Assembly: GCA_041402045.1 (NCBI GenBank)
Contig: JAWKSZ010000010.1
Location: forward strand, 86,280 to 150,279
Direction of reading: 5' to 3'
Source of the DNA: JAGQRJ01 sp041402045
GTDB lineage: Bacteria > Planctomycetota > J058
Length of the DNA stretch: 64,000 nt
The notes under the pieces were generated by a model, which had not been told where the DNA came from, made no database searches, and was given only the letters and a program-made list of their open reading frames with translations. Made by a program: the position numbers and the translations under genes. Of this stretch, positions 55,404 to 62,557 are shown piece after piece. The first letter of the stretch is position 1. Each line of letters begins with the position of its first letter.

Positions 55404-56900
55404 TCCCACAAGTGTTCGGCGCGCTGGATGCATACCTGTCTCTTGGGATTCGCATCAGCGTCGCCACAAATGCGCATCGCCTCTCGGTCAGCTGAGACGA
55501 GTCACCGAGGCCTGGCCACGTGTCGGCTGTATTTTCGATCCGGCACGGGATTTGGTTCGCTCTTGGCGTGTCCAGGCGAAGAAGGTCCGGTCGAGATATC
55601 GAAGAGCATGAGCTCTCGGGATTCAAGTTCTTGAAGCCCGTAGAGAGGCTCTTGTCGGCGCTGCGCGACGAGAGCAATCCGAATCGGAACCTCCATTTCG
55701 ACCACTACGTCGTTCTGCTGCTCTTCTTCTACTGCAACCCGATTCTCGACTCGCTTCGAGGGCTCCAGAAGGCGACGGAGTTCCCCCGAGTTCGCAAGAA
55801 ACTCGGTATTCCTCGATCCAGCTTGGGCTCCCTATCTGCGGCCCAGAGGGTCTTCGACCCCGAGGCCCTCTCGGGCGTGCTGACCGAGCTGCTTGCGCGA
55901 CTTCCAGCTACCAAGGGCGACCACCGCCTTGCGGCCCTCAAGCAGGTAGTGACTGTCGCTGACGGGACATTGCTGAAAGCCATGCCAGATGTCGTGTGGG
56001 CCCTCTGGGTCAACAACGACAGGCGCGCGGTCAAAGCGCACGTCCAGTTCGAGGTCCTCAAGGACGCGCCCGCCAAAGTGGAAATCACCGAGGGCAACGG
56101 AAGTGAACGCGAGGTCCTGGCCCGCAACCTCGAGAGCAATCGCCTCTACGTCATGGACAGCGGCTACGCCGCCTACGCCCTGTTTCAGCAGATCCTCGAC
56201 GCTGGCTCGAGCTTCGTGTGTCGCCTTCCCGGAGGCTGGACTCCAGTGGTTCTGCAGGAGCGCCCGCTGACCGAAGCCGATCGAGAGCAACGCGTGATTC
56301 GCGACTGCGAAGTCCAACTAGGTACTTCGCAGTTGAGCAAGAAGCTCAAGCGCACAGTTCGTCTGGTCGAGATCCAGAAGGTCGAGGAACCCAGCAAGCG
56401 CATGCGGAAGGAGCGCGAGGTCCGCGAGACGATTGTCTTGGTCACAGACCGCCTAGACCTTCCGGCCGAAACAATCGCGCTCCTATACTCCGAGCGGTGG
56501 AAGATCGAGCTCTTCTTTCGCTGGTTGAAGTGCGTAATCGGCTGCAAGGACCTGCTGGCTGAGAGCCCGAGTATGCTCGCCTTACTGGCGCTGATCTGCT
56601 GTCTGCTGATCAGTCTCTGGACTGGCAAGAAGCCGACAAAGCGAACCTACGAAGCGCTCTGCTTCTACCTCTCAGGCCTCGCAGACGAGAAGGACGTGCT
56701 GGAGCACGTAGCTCGACTCAAACCGCACTCCGCGGAGTAGCGCGGCGTCGTATCCCGACGCCGCGGGGGCACCGGCATGTACTCCTGACTCCCGCCTTGC
56801 CTCTGCCCCGAGCGCCGCTGGGCGCCGTCAGTGAGCTGGCCGCGAGGCCACCACCCAGAGGCAACCCACCCTGCGAAAGCCGCGCCGAACACTTGTGGGA
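55404..56900 (+). mobile_element. IS4-like element bounded by 20-bp inverted repeats
   Basis: The transposase gene lies between perfect inverted copies of a 20-bp sequence containing CCACAAGTGTTCGGC (55404-55423 and 56881-56900). The same motif occurs in three more places outside (55300-55322, 56982-57006, 57221-57245). The limits are therefore likely but not certain, and target-site duplications were not identified. Confidence 0.5.
55520..56740 (+). CDS. IS4-type DDE transposase
   Basis: 406 aa from GTG 55520; GTG 55568 is an alternative. DDE residues appear in VVTVADGTLL, LYVMDSGYAAYALF and SERWKIELFFRWLK (YREK-type box), and an N-terminal domain of DUF4372 type precedes them. Third-position GC and general composition are clearly lower than in neighbours, consistent with recent acquisition. 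The frame is intact, so it may be active. Confidence 0.9.
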   Translation: MSAVFSIRHGIWFALGVSRRRRSGRDIEEHELSGFKFLKPVERLLSALRDESNPNRNLHFDHYVVLLLFFYCNPILDSLRGLQKATEFPRVRKKLGIPRSSLGSLSAAQRVFDPEALSGVLTELLARLPATKGDHRLAALKQVVTVADGTLLKAMPDVVWALWVNNDRRAVKAHVQFEVLKDAPAKVEITEGNGSEREVLARNLESNRLYVMDSGYAAYALFQQILDAGSSFVCRLPGGWTPVVLQERPLTEADREQRVIRDCEVQLGTSQLSKKLKRTVRLVEIQKVEEPSKRMRKEREVRETIVLVTDRLDLPAETIALLYSERWKIELFFRWLKCVIGCKDLLAESPSMLALLALICCLLISLWTGKKPTKRTYEALCFYLSGLADEKDVLEHVARLKPHSAE

Positions 56901-56919
56901 TAAACCCTGCCCCTACCTC

Positions 56920-57245
56920 CCGTGAGGGCACACGCGCCGGATTGAGAGGCACAGCCGATTCGAGCCTCGACGGCGAAGACCGTGCCGAACAATCGTGGGC
57001 TTGTCCCCGCCCGGTAGTGCGTCCTCCACCCTCGGATGGAGGCCTACCGCGGCGCCTGTTCGAGCTCCGCCGCCACGGAGGCTCGGGGAGACATACCCGG
57101 CGTGGGACAAGCCTGCCCTACCCTTGCGGCGGGCCGACGCCGGGCGGTAACCGCCCCCTGTGAGAGCACACGCGCCGGATTGGAGAGGCACAGCCGAATC
57201 GAGCCTCGGTGGCGAAGACCGTGCCGAACACCTGTGGGCTTTGCC
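56920..57245. repeat. two ~85-bp direct repeats containing the 16-20 bp motif
   Basis: 56920-57006 and 57160-57245 share GAGAGGCACAGCCGA, TCGAGCCTCG, GGCGAAGACCGTGCCGAACA and the trailing GTGGGCTT. Between them lies CGTGGGACAAGCCTGCCCTA. I see no gene in 56741-57275. Confidence 0.75.
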
Positions 57246-57275
57246 TCAGGGCGAGGGGGTCTGGGACACCCCCAT

Positions 57276-58360
57276 AAAACTAGCGGGCAGCCCCACCACG
57301 ATCCAGCCGGCGCCGCGCCGCTCGAGGAGCGCCCGTTGCGGCGCGCTGCGGACCCACACCTCGGCCCGCGCGTCCTCGATCGACGCCTCGAGGCGATCTT
57401 ACCGCCAGCGGCGCCCACCAGCCTCGAGCTGCCAGGCCTCGGCGCCGGCCAGCTCGGCCTCCTCGAGCACTCCCGAACTGCGCGCGTAGCTCGGCGTCGG
57501 CGGGGTCACCGCCCGCCTGAGCGTAGAGCGCGTCGGCGTCGACGCAGGCCAGGGTCCTGGCCGTGCCCGGCCACCGCCGCGCGCAGGAAGAGCACGACCC
57601 GCGCCTGGGGCGAGCGCCGCCCGCGGCGCAGCCCGGCGCCTCGCCGAGAGCCAGCCTGAAAACAAGGCAGCTGGCGAGCGTTGCCGTTATACAGGCCTGG
57701 ATCGCCGCCGCGCCCGCCCCGCGCGAGCAGGAGCTCCTCCGCCCTTGCGACGGAAGCGGCGGTCCTCGACCGAGAGCCGCCAGGAGGGCTGCCCGGTCTC
57801 GACGTCCTGGCCCGCAGTCGAGAGGCGCTTGCCCAGGCCTCGCCTGCCAGGCGCTCGAGGCGCTCGCCCACGCCCAGGGGCGCGTCAGCCACAGCACCCT
57901 CGTGGGGCGCGTCCTCGAGGCTCAGCTCGCTGACCTCGGGCGTTGCTGACCCCGGACCACGGTCCGGGTCCAGCCCGTGGCTGCGGGTCAGTGCGACGCT
58001 GCCGCGAGAGGGTGGCCTCGCCCCGGGGCTCCTCGGTCTCGAGGCCGAGCTCGAGGGCGCTGAGGTCGGGAGCAGGTCCGCGCGCAGGACCAGGCCTGCG
58101 CTCCCGCTGCGCTCGAGGTCCACGGTCAAGCGATCGCTGATGCGATAGATCGGGCGGCCCTGGTGCTCGACGAGGTCGGTGCGCAGGGTCAGCGTCCCCA
58201 CCCGCCGCCCGCCGAGGAGCACCGGGGCGCGCACGGTGCCCGCGAGCTCCTGGCGCAGCTCGGTGAGGGACTCGCGCAGCGCGTCGCCCGCCTCCCGCGG
58301 GCTCTGCCCCCAGGCCAGCCCCGCCGCGAGCAGCGCGAGGGCGAGGCCCCGGGTCAGATC
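57276..58360 (-). pseudogene. broken exported-protein gene
   Basis: The start lies near 58360, overlapping the GspF-like stop, with no standard start codon. The first ~90 residues look real: signal-like TRGLALALLAAGLAWGQ, then LTELRQELAGTVRAPVLLGG, RRVGTLTLRTDLVEHQGRPI, YRISDRLTVDLERSGSAGLV. Further down, protein-like pieces appear in different frames (ETGQPSWRLSVEDRRFRRK; ACVDADALYAQAGGD), so several indels interrupt it. Third-position GC periodicity persists. Family not recognised. Approximate ends. Confidence 0.5.
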
Positions 58361-58935
58361 AGCCTCGTGATCGCGCGCAGGGCGCGGGCCAGGTCGCGGG
58401 ACTGCCCGTATTCGAGGAGGTCCAGGCACACCGCGTCGAAGAACTCGGGGTGCTTGCGGGCGCCCTCGGAGAGCGAGCCCCCGGCGACCACGCTCTTGCG
58501 CAGGCCCTCGGCGACCTCGTTCAGGGGACCCTGGCGGAAGTCGTGGCTGAGCTCGCCCAGGCCCTCCTCGAGGGGGATCCCCGCCTCGACCATGAGCGCC
58601 CACGTCTCGAAGAACCGCCGCCGCGGCTCCCAGTGGCCCTCGACGGTCGAGCGCACGAGGTGCGCGAGCTTGGGGAGGAGCACGCCCAGGCAGCTCGAGC
58701 GCCGACCAGCCTTGAGCAAGGCCAGGGTGCTGCGCGAGCAGAGCTGGGGGTAGTCGCCGAGCACGGTCGTGAAGTCGTTGCCGCCCTCGGTGGCCGCGAT
58801 CATGGCGTCGTAGGCCGCCTTGCAGCCCTCGTCCAGGGTCGCCGCGCGCATGTTGCGGAAGCTCCGCAGCAGCGGCCGACCGCACTCGAGGAGGATCGAC
58901 AAGTTGTTGACGAACCGCAGCTCTTCGTGGTGCAC
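58354..58935 (-). CDS. GspF/T2SF-like protein lacking membrane helices
   Basis: 193 aa from GTG 58935, with GAGGAGG 8 nt ahead. Two halves resemble the cytoplasmic repeats of type II secretion protein F: RFVNNLSILLECGRPLLRSF with LKAGRRSSCLGVLLPKLAHL, and RRFFETWALMVEAGIPLEEG with AGGSLSEGARKHPEFFDAV. The helices that normally separate and follow these repeats are missing, so the product is probably soluble. It may bind a secretion ATPase. No T2SS or T4P genes are nearby. Confidence 0.65.
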   Translation of the reverse strand: MHHEELRFVNNLSILLECGRPLLRSFRNMRAATLDEGCKAAYDAMIAATEGGNDFTTVLGDYPQLCSRSTLALLKAGRRSSCLGVLLPKLAHLVRSTVEGHWEPRRRFFETWALMVEAGIPLEEGLGELSHDFRQGPLNEVAEGLRKSVVAGGSLSEGARKHPEFFDAVCLDLLEYGQSRDLARALRAITRLI

Positions 58936-59012
58936 GACGGCCACCTCCTCTGGTGGCAACCTACACCGAAACTCGAGCGCGCGCAGCCACGCCGGGAAGT
59001 CGGTACAAGCTG

Positions 59013-59037
59013 CGAGCCCCGCGGGACGCGGGGCTCG
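59013..59037 (-). terminator. hairpin downstream of hsp20
   Basis: CGAGCCCCGCG-GGA-CGCGGGGCTCG, a perfect 11-bp stem with a 3-nt loop, 23 nt after the hsp20 stop on the minus strand. No T-run. Confidence 0.6.
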
Positions 59038-59060
59038 GGGTAGGCCGGGTGGAGGACCCG

Positions 59061-59528
59061 CTACTGGATCTCGACGCGGCGCGGGCGAGCGGCCTGGACC
59101 TTGGCCAAGCGCACGGTCAAGAGCCCGTCCTTGGTCTCGGCCTGGATCTGGTCGAGGTCGACGTCGCTGGGGAGCTTGAGCACCCGCTCGAAGGGGCCCT
59201 GGGCCCGCTCGTTGTGGTGCCACACCAGGCCCTCGGCCTGCGGCAGGGTCTTCTCGCCGCGCACGGTGAGGTGGTCGGCGACGAGGGTGATCTCGAGGGC
59301 GTCCTTGCTCAGCCCGGGGACCTCGAGGGTCAGCCACCAGGCGTCGGGCCCCTCGACGAAGCTCAGGGCGGGCTTGTGCTCGCTCTGGCCCTCGGGGTTG
59401 ATCGCGCGCGCCGGCTCCTGGGCGTGGGGCGCCTGGGCGGCGTGGCCGTGGGCCGCGTGGGCGTGGGCCTGGTGGGGGGCGTGGGCGTGGGGGGCGTGGG
59501 CAGGACGCAGCTCGGTCATGAACAGCAC
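59061..59528 (-). CDS. small heat-shock protein, Hsp20 family, with His-rich N-terminus
   Basis: 155 aa from GTG 59528 (GGGAG 10 nt upstream; an ATG 9 bp later is an alternative). Residues ~10-45 are His/Ala/Pro-rich (HAPHAHAPHQAHAHAAHGHA), unlike typical Hsp20 N-termini. The alpha-crystallin domain follows: WWLTLEVPGLSKDALEITLV, LTVRGEKTLPQ, GPFERVLKLPSDVDLDQIQA, TKDGLLTVRLAKVQ. It prevents aggregation of unfolded proteins. The His tract could bind Ni, Cu or Zn (inference). Confidence 0.9.
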   Translation of the reverse strand: MLFMTELRPAHAPHAHAPHQAHAHAAHGHAAQAPHAQEPARAINPEGQSEHKPALSFVEGPDAWWLTLEVPGLSKDALEITLVADHLTVRGEKTLPQAEGLVWHHNERAQGPFERVLKLPSDVDLDQIQAETKDGLLTVRLAKVQAARPRRVEIQ

Positions 59529-59641
59529 GGTCGACTCTCCCTGGAGCGTTGCGGCGCGCCATGAGGCGGCGCGCCTGTCGAGGGAGCCCGTTTTACGGGA
59601 GCGCGCGCCCGGGTGTCCAGCAGGATTTACCCGGGGCAGGC

Positions 59642-59968
59642 TCAGAACGCGACGTCGAGCCGGAGCTGCTCGCGGAAGAGCTGCTGCAGCAGCGGGAACA
59701 GCTCCTCCGGCCCTTTGGTCGAGACCCAACGCTGGTCCTCGCGCACGAAGTGCCAGGCCTGTTGCTCGGCGGCCAGCCACATTTGCTGCGCCGCGGGCTG
59801 CCGCGAGACCACCCAGGCCCGGCGCCCGTCGCCGAACTCGAACTTGATCACGCCGTCCGAGGGCACCGCCTCGACCACGTCGGGGTCCACGTCCTCGAAG
59901 GCGCGGTCGATCCGCTGCAGGGTCTCGTGGGCCAGGGTGTCGTAGGCGGCCTGGTCGAGCTCGGTCAT
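59642..59968 (-). CDS. cyaY: frataxin/CyaY-like protein
   Basis: 108 aa from ATG 59968. Frataxin fold markers: acidic helix 1 (RIDRAFEDVDPDVVEAVPSD), then GVIKFEFGDGRRAWVVSRQP, AQQMWLAAEQQAWHFVRED and W in QRWVSTKGPEELFPLLQQL. It modulates iron-sulfur cluster assembly by binding cysteine desulfurase. Length equals CyaY (~106 aa). Iron-sulfur genes are not in the window. Confidence 0.82.
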   Translation of the reverse strand: MTELDQAAYDTLAHETLQRIDRAFEDVDPDVVEAVPSDGVIKFEFGDGRRAWVVSRQPAAQQMWLAAEQQAWHFVREDQRWVSTKGPEELFPLLQQLFREQLRLDVAF

Positions 59969-60046
59969 GCTGAGCACCTCGCCCCGGGATTGTAGGTGCC
60001 CGACCGCGCCCTGGGCAGCGCCAGGTCGCGAGCGCCCACACGAGCC

Positions 60047-60070
60047 GCGGCGCCCCGGGAGGGGCGCCGC
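60047..60070 (-). terminator. hairpin downstream of the transglutaminase-like gene
   Basis: GCGGCGCCCC-GGGA-GGGGCGCCGC is a perfect 10-bp stem with a 4-nt loop, 22 nt past the stop at 60093. No T-run. Confidence 0.55.
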
Positions 60071-60092
60071 GCGCGATCGGCTGGGCCGCAGG

Positions 60093-62075
60093 TCAATTGC
60101 CGGCGGCGGCCACCGCGTTGGCGTTCGCGAACTTGGCGCGGTCGTCCGCGAGCTTGCGCAGGTCGGTCTCGCTGCGGGGCACGCCGACCACCTCGTCGGG
60201 AATGTCGTCCACCGAGACGCGGCCGCCCACGTCCTCGTAGTACCAGATCTCGCCCTTGTCGTCGCGGAAGGCCTGAATGAAGGGGCCGCCCTCGTTCTCC
60301 GCCCACTCCTTGCTGCCGTTCTTGCGGCCACCCCACTGGGCGTAGCTCGCGCTGGGGAAGCTGAAGGAGCCGTCGTAGACGTGCTCGCTGCCGTCGGCCA
60401 GGGTCACGGCGCAGATCCCGTGGAAGTTCCAGGGGCCGCCGCCGCCCGCGGCATACCAGTAGTTGCGCATGGGGCGCCCGGACTTCTTGCCGCGGCCGGT
60501 GCGCTCGAGGTAGTGGATCCGGGCTTCGATCCCCAGGGTGCCGAGGATCGAGGCGACCAGGGCCGCCTGCTGGTTGCAGCGCCCGCCGGTGTGGGTCGGG
60601 TTCTCGAGCAGCCACCAGCCGAAGTTGTTGCGGAAGTGCTCGTAGCGCTCGTAGTCCTCCTTGGGCTCGAGGGGCGGGTAGTAGAGGCTCGAGATCGAGC
60701 GCTCGCCCGTCGTGTCCGAGATCCGGCCGCTGAGGTCGTCGTAGTTGATCGGCTTGGCCGCGCCCGCCGCGTAGTCGGGGACCGCGACCTCGACCCCCGC
60801 CTGGTCCTCGGGGTGCACGAGGTGCCGGAACAGGTTGTCGACCGCGTGGGGGATCGAGTCCGCGCCCTGACCAATGTTCTGGCTCGCGCCGTTGGCCCAG
60901 GTGCACGCCTTCTCGAAGTGCAGGATCGTGGCGGGCTCCTGACGGTCGTAGCGAACGTTCTTCCGCGGGGTGGCGTGGGTCGTGTAGACCCGCACCGGGC
61001 TGGTCCCGGCCTCGCGACCGGCCACGGTCCACTCGAGGTCGAGGGAGTTCACCGCGACCGCGTCGTTGAGCGGCGCGGCCGAGGTCAGCTTCACCGCGAC
61101 GCCGCGCTCCAGGTCGCGGAGCTCGGCCTCACCGGAGAGGCGCACGTCCCCCGCGCTGCCCTCGATCATGACCGTGGTCGCCGCGCTGAGGGACGCGCTG
61201 GCCTGGAGGGTGACCTCCACCTCCAGCGCGGCGCCCTGCTGGATCACCGCGGGCTGCTTGAAGCTCGGGGCCTCGCTGGACCCCAGGGCGCGCTCGAACT
61301 GCGGATCCTGGCCCAGGCTCACGAAGGGGGTGACCTTGACCCGGGTGACCTGCGCTTCGATCGCGGTCAGCTCGACCACGGCGCTGGTCTCGTTGCCCAG
61401 CTTCGCGCTGAGCTTGATCGCGCCGGGGCCGGTGATCGTGAGGCCGTCCGCGCTCGCGCTGGCCGGGCCCTCGACCTCGAGGGTCGCGTTGCTCGGGGTC
61501 AGCTCGACCGGGATCCGGGAGCCCGCGAGCACGACGTTGCCGGAGACCGGGGCGTCGATCCGCAGGTCCCCGGAGATCGGGGGGGTCGGGTCGGCGGGGT
61601 CTGCCGGGTCGGTCGGCGTTGGCTCTTCGGGGGCCGGCTCCTCGGGGGCCGGCTCCTCGGGGGCCGGGGTCTCGGCCACGCGCCAGCCGCGCTCGTTGGT
61701 GCGCACGCCGTCGCCGTCGATATAGAGCCCGTAGATCCGGTTGGTCTGCACCAGGTACGCGGCCTTGCCGGGCTTCGCCTCGGTCCCCGAGAGCGCGCCC
61801 GAGACACCGTCGGTGCCTTCGAACTCGACCACGAGGATCCCGTTGGACAGGCGGCGGGCGTCGCCGCGTTCCGTCTTGGGCGAGCTGCTCCCGTCCTCGA
61901 CCCGGCGCACGATCCGCTGCCCTCCCTGGTCGGTCTGGGAGATCCAGAGCGAGACGCGCTCCCCGCCGTTCTGCAGGCGGAAGGTGCCCTCGTCGCCGGT
62001 GGGCTCGGCCATGAGGGGCAGGGTCAAGGCAAGCACGCCGACCAGGGCCCCCGCAGTGATTCCAAAACGTTTCAT
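60093..62075 (-). CDS. exported transglutaminase-like protein
   Basis: 660 aa from ATG 62075 with GGAG upstream. Signal peptide (GALVGVLALTLPLMA). A Pro-rich spacer (EEPAPEEPAPEEPTPTDP, ~140-160) and Ig-like beta domains precede the C-terminal transglutaminase/protease core. The likely triad is Cys500 (GGRCNQQAALVASILGTLGI), His552 (WNFHGICAV) and Asp568 (HVYDGSF), with normal family spacing. It may cut or cross-link peptides outside the membrane. Substrate unknown. Confidence 0.8.
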   Translation of the reverse strand: MKRFGITAGALVGVLALTLPLMAEPTGDEGTFRLQNGGERVSLWISQTDQGGQRIVRRVEDGSSSPKTERGDARRLSNGILVVEFEGTDGVSGALSGTEAKPGKAAYLVQTNRIYGLYIDGDGVRTNERGWRVAETPAPEEPAPEEPAPEEPTPTDPADPADPTPPISGDLRIDAPVSGNVVLAGSRIPVELTPSNATLEVEGPASASADGLTITGPGAIKLSAKLGNETSAVVELTAIEAQVTRVKVTPFVSLGQDPQFERALGSSEAPSFKQPAVIQQGAALEVEVTLQASASLSAATTVMIEGSAGDVRLSGEAELRDLERGVAVKLTSAAPLNDAVAVNSLDLEWTVAGREAGTSPVRVYTTHATPRKNVRYDRQEPATILHFEKACTWANGASQNIGQGADSIPHAVDNLFRHLVHPEDQAGVEVAVPDYAAGAAKPINYDDLSGRISDTTGERSISSLYYPPLEPKEDYERYEHFRNNFGWWLLENPTHTGGRCNQQAALVASILGTLGIEARIHYLERTGRGKKSGRPMRNYWYAAGGGGPWNFHGICAVTLADGSEHVYDGSFSFPSASYAQWGGRKNGSKEWAENEGGPFIQAFRDDKGEIWYYEDVGGRVSVDDIPDEVVGVPRSETDLRKLADDRAKFANANAVAAAGN

Positions 62076-62320
62076 AGCTTCTCCGGTGCCTGACGCTCAG
62101 CCCTCTACTTGCAACCATCGCGCCAGACATAAGCGGCGTTATTCGACAAATGCGTCCCACACGAATGCCTCGAAGAAACGCATTCCCAGGACCGGCCGGC
62201 TAACGCCCAGCTCTGACAGGGTCATGTCGTCCAACCCCTGCAGCGCGGCACTGACCCGAATCGCCCCATCCACTGACACGGACTACCCCTACACGGTGGG
62301 GTGCGATACCTTTTGCCCCC

Positions 62321-62557
62321 ATGACGGACCACAGAGACACACTCGTGGGGATCGTCTCGGAGCTCACGGGCCGGGACCGAGCGACCCTCGAAGGACAACT
62401 CGACCTCCCCCTCGCCGACGTAGGGCTGGATTCGATCCGCGTTCAGGAGCTGATCGCTGAGCTCGAGGACGCCTACGACGTGGAGATCGCGCCCGAGGAC
62501 ACGGTGCACCTCGAGACCCTGGGGGCGATCGAGCGCTACCTGCGGGGCCAAGGGTGA
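62321..62557 (+). CDS. acyl carrier protein
   Basis: 78 aa from ATG 62321. The 4'-phosphopantetheine attachment serine is in VGLDSIRVQELI (DSI rather than the usual DSL), followed by an acidic helix (ELEDAYDVEIAPED). The size is normal for a stand-alone ACP. The stop overlaps the next gene (GTGA), so it very likely carries the acyl group activated by that ligase. Divergent from the transglutaminase-like gene. The 245-bp gap holds no gene. Confidence 0.9.
   Translation: MTDHRDTLVGIVSELTGRDRATLEGQLDLPLADVGLDSIRVQELIAELEDAYDVEIAPEDTVHLETLGAIERYLRGQG

Noticed and set aside
62076..62320. Divergent promoters between the transglutaminase-like gene and the ACP
   Set aside because: Several AT-richer hexamers exist, but none with proper spacing. 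Evidence too weak to list.
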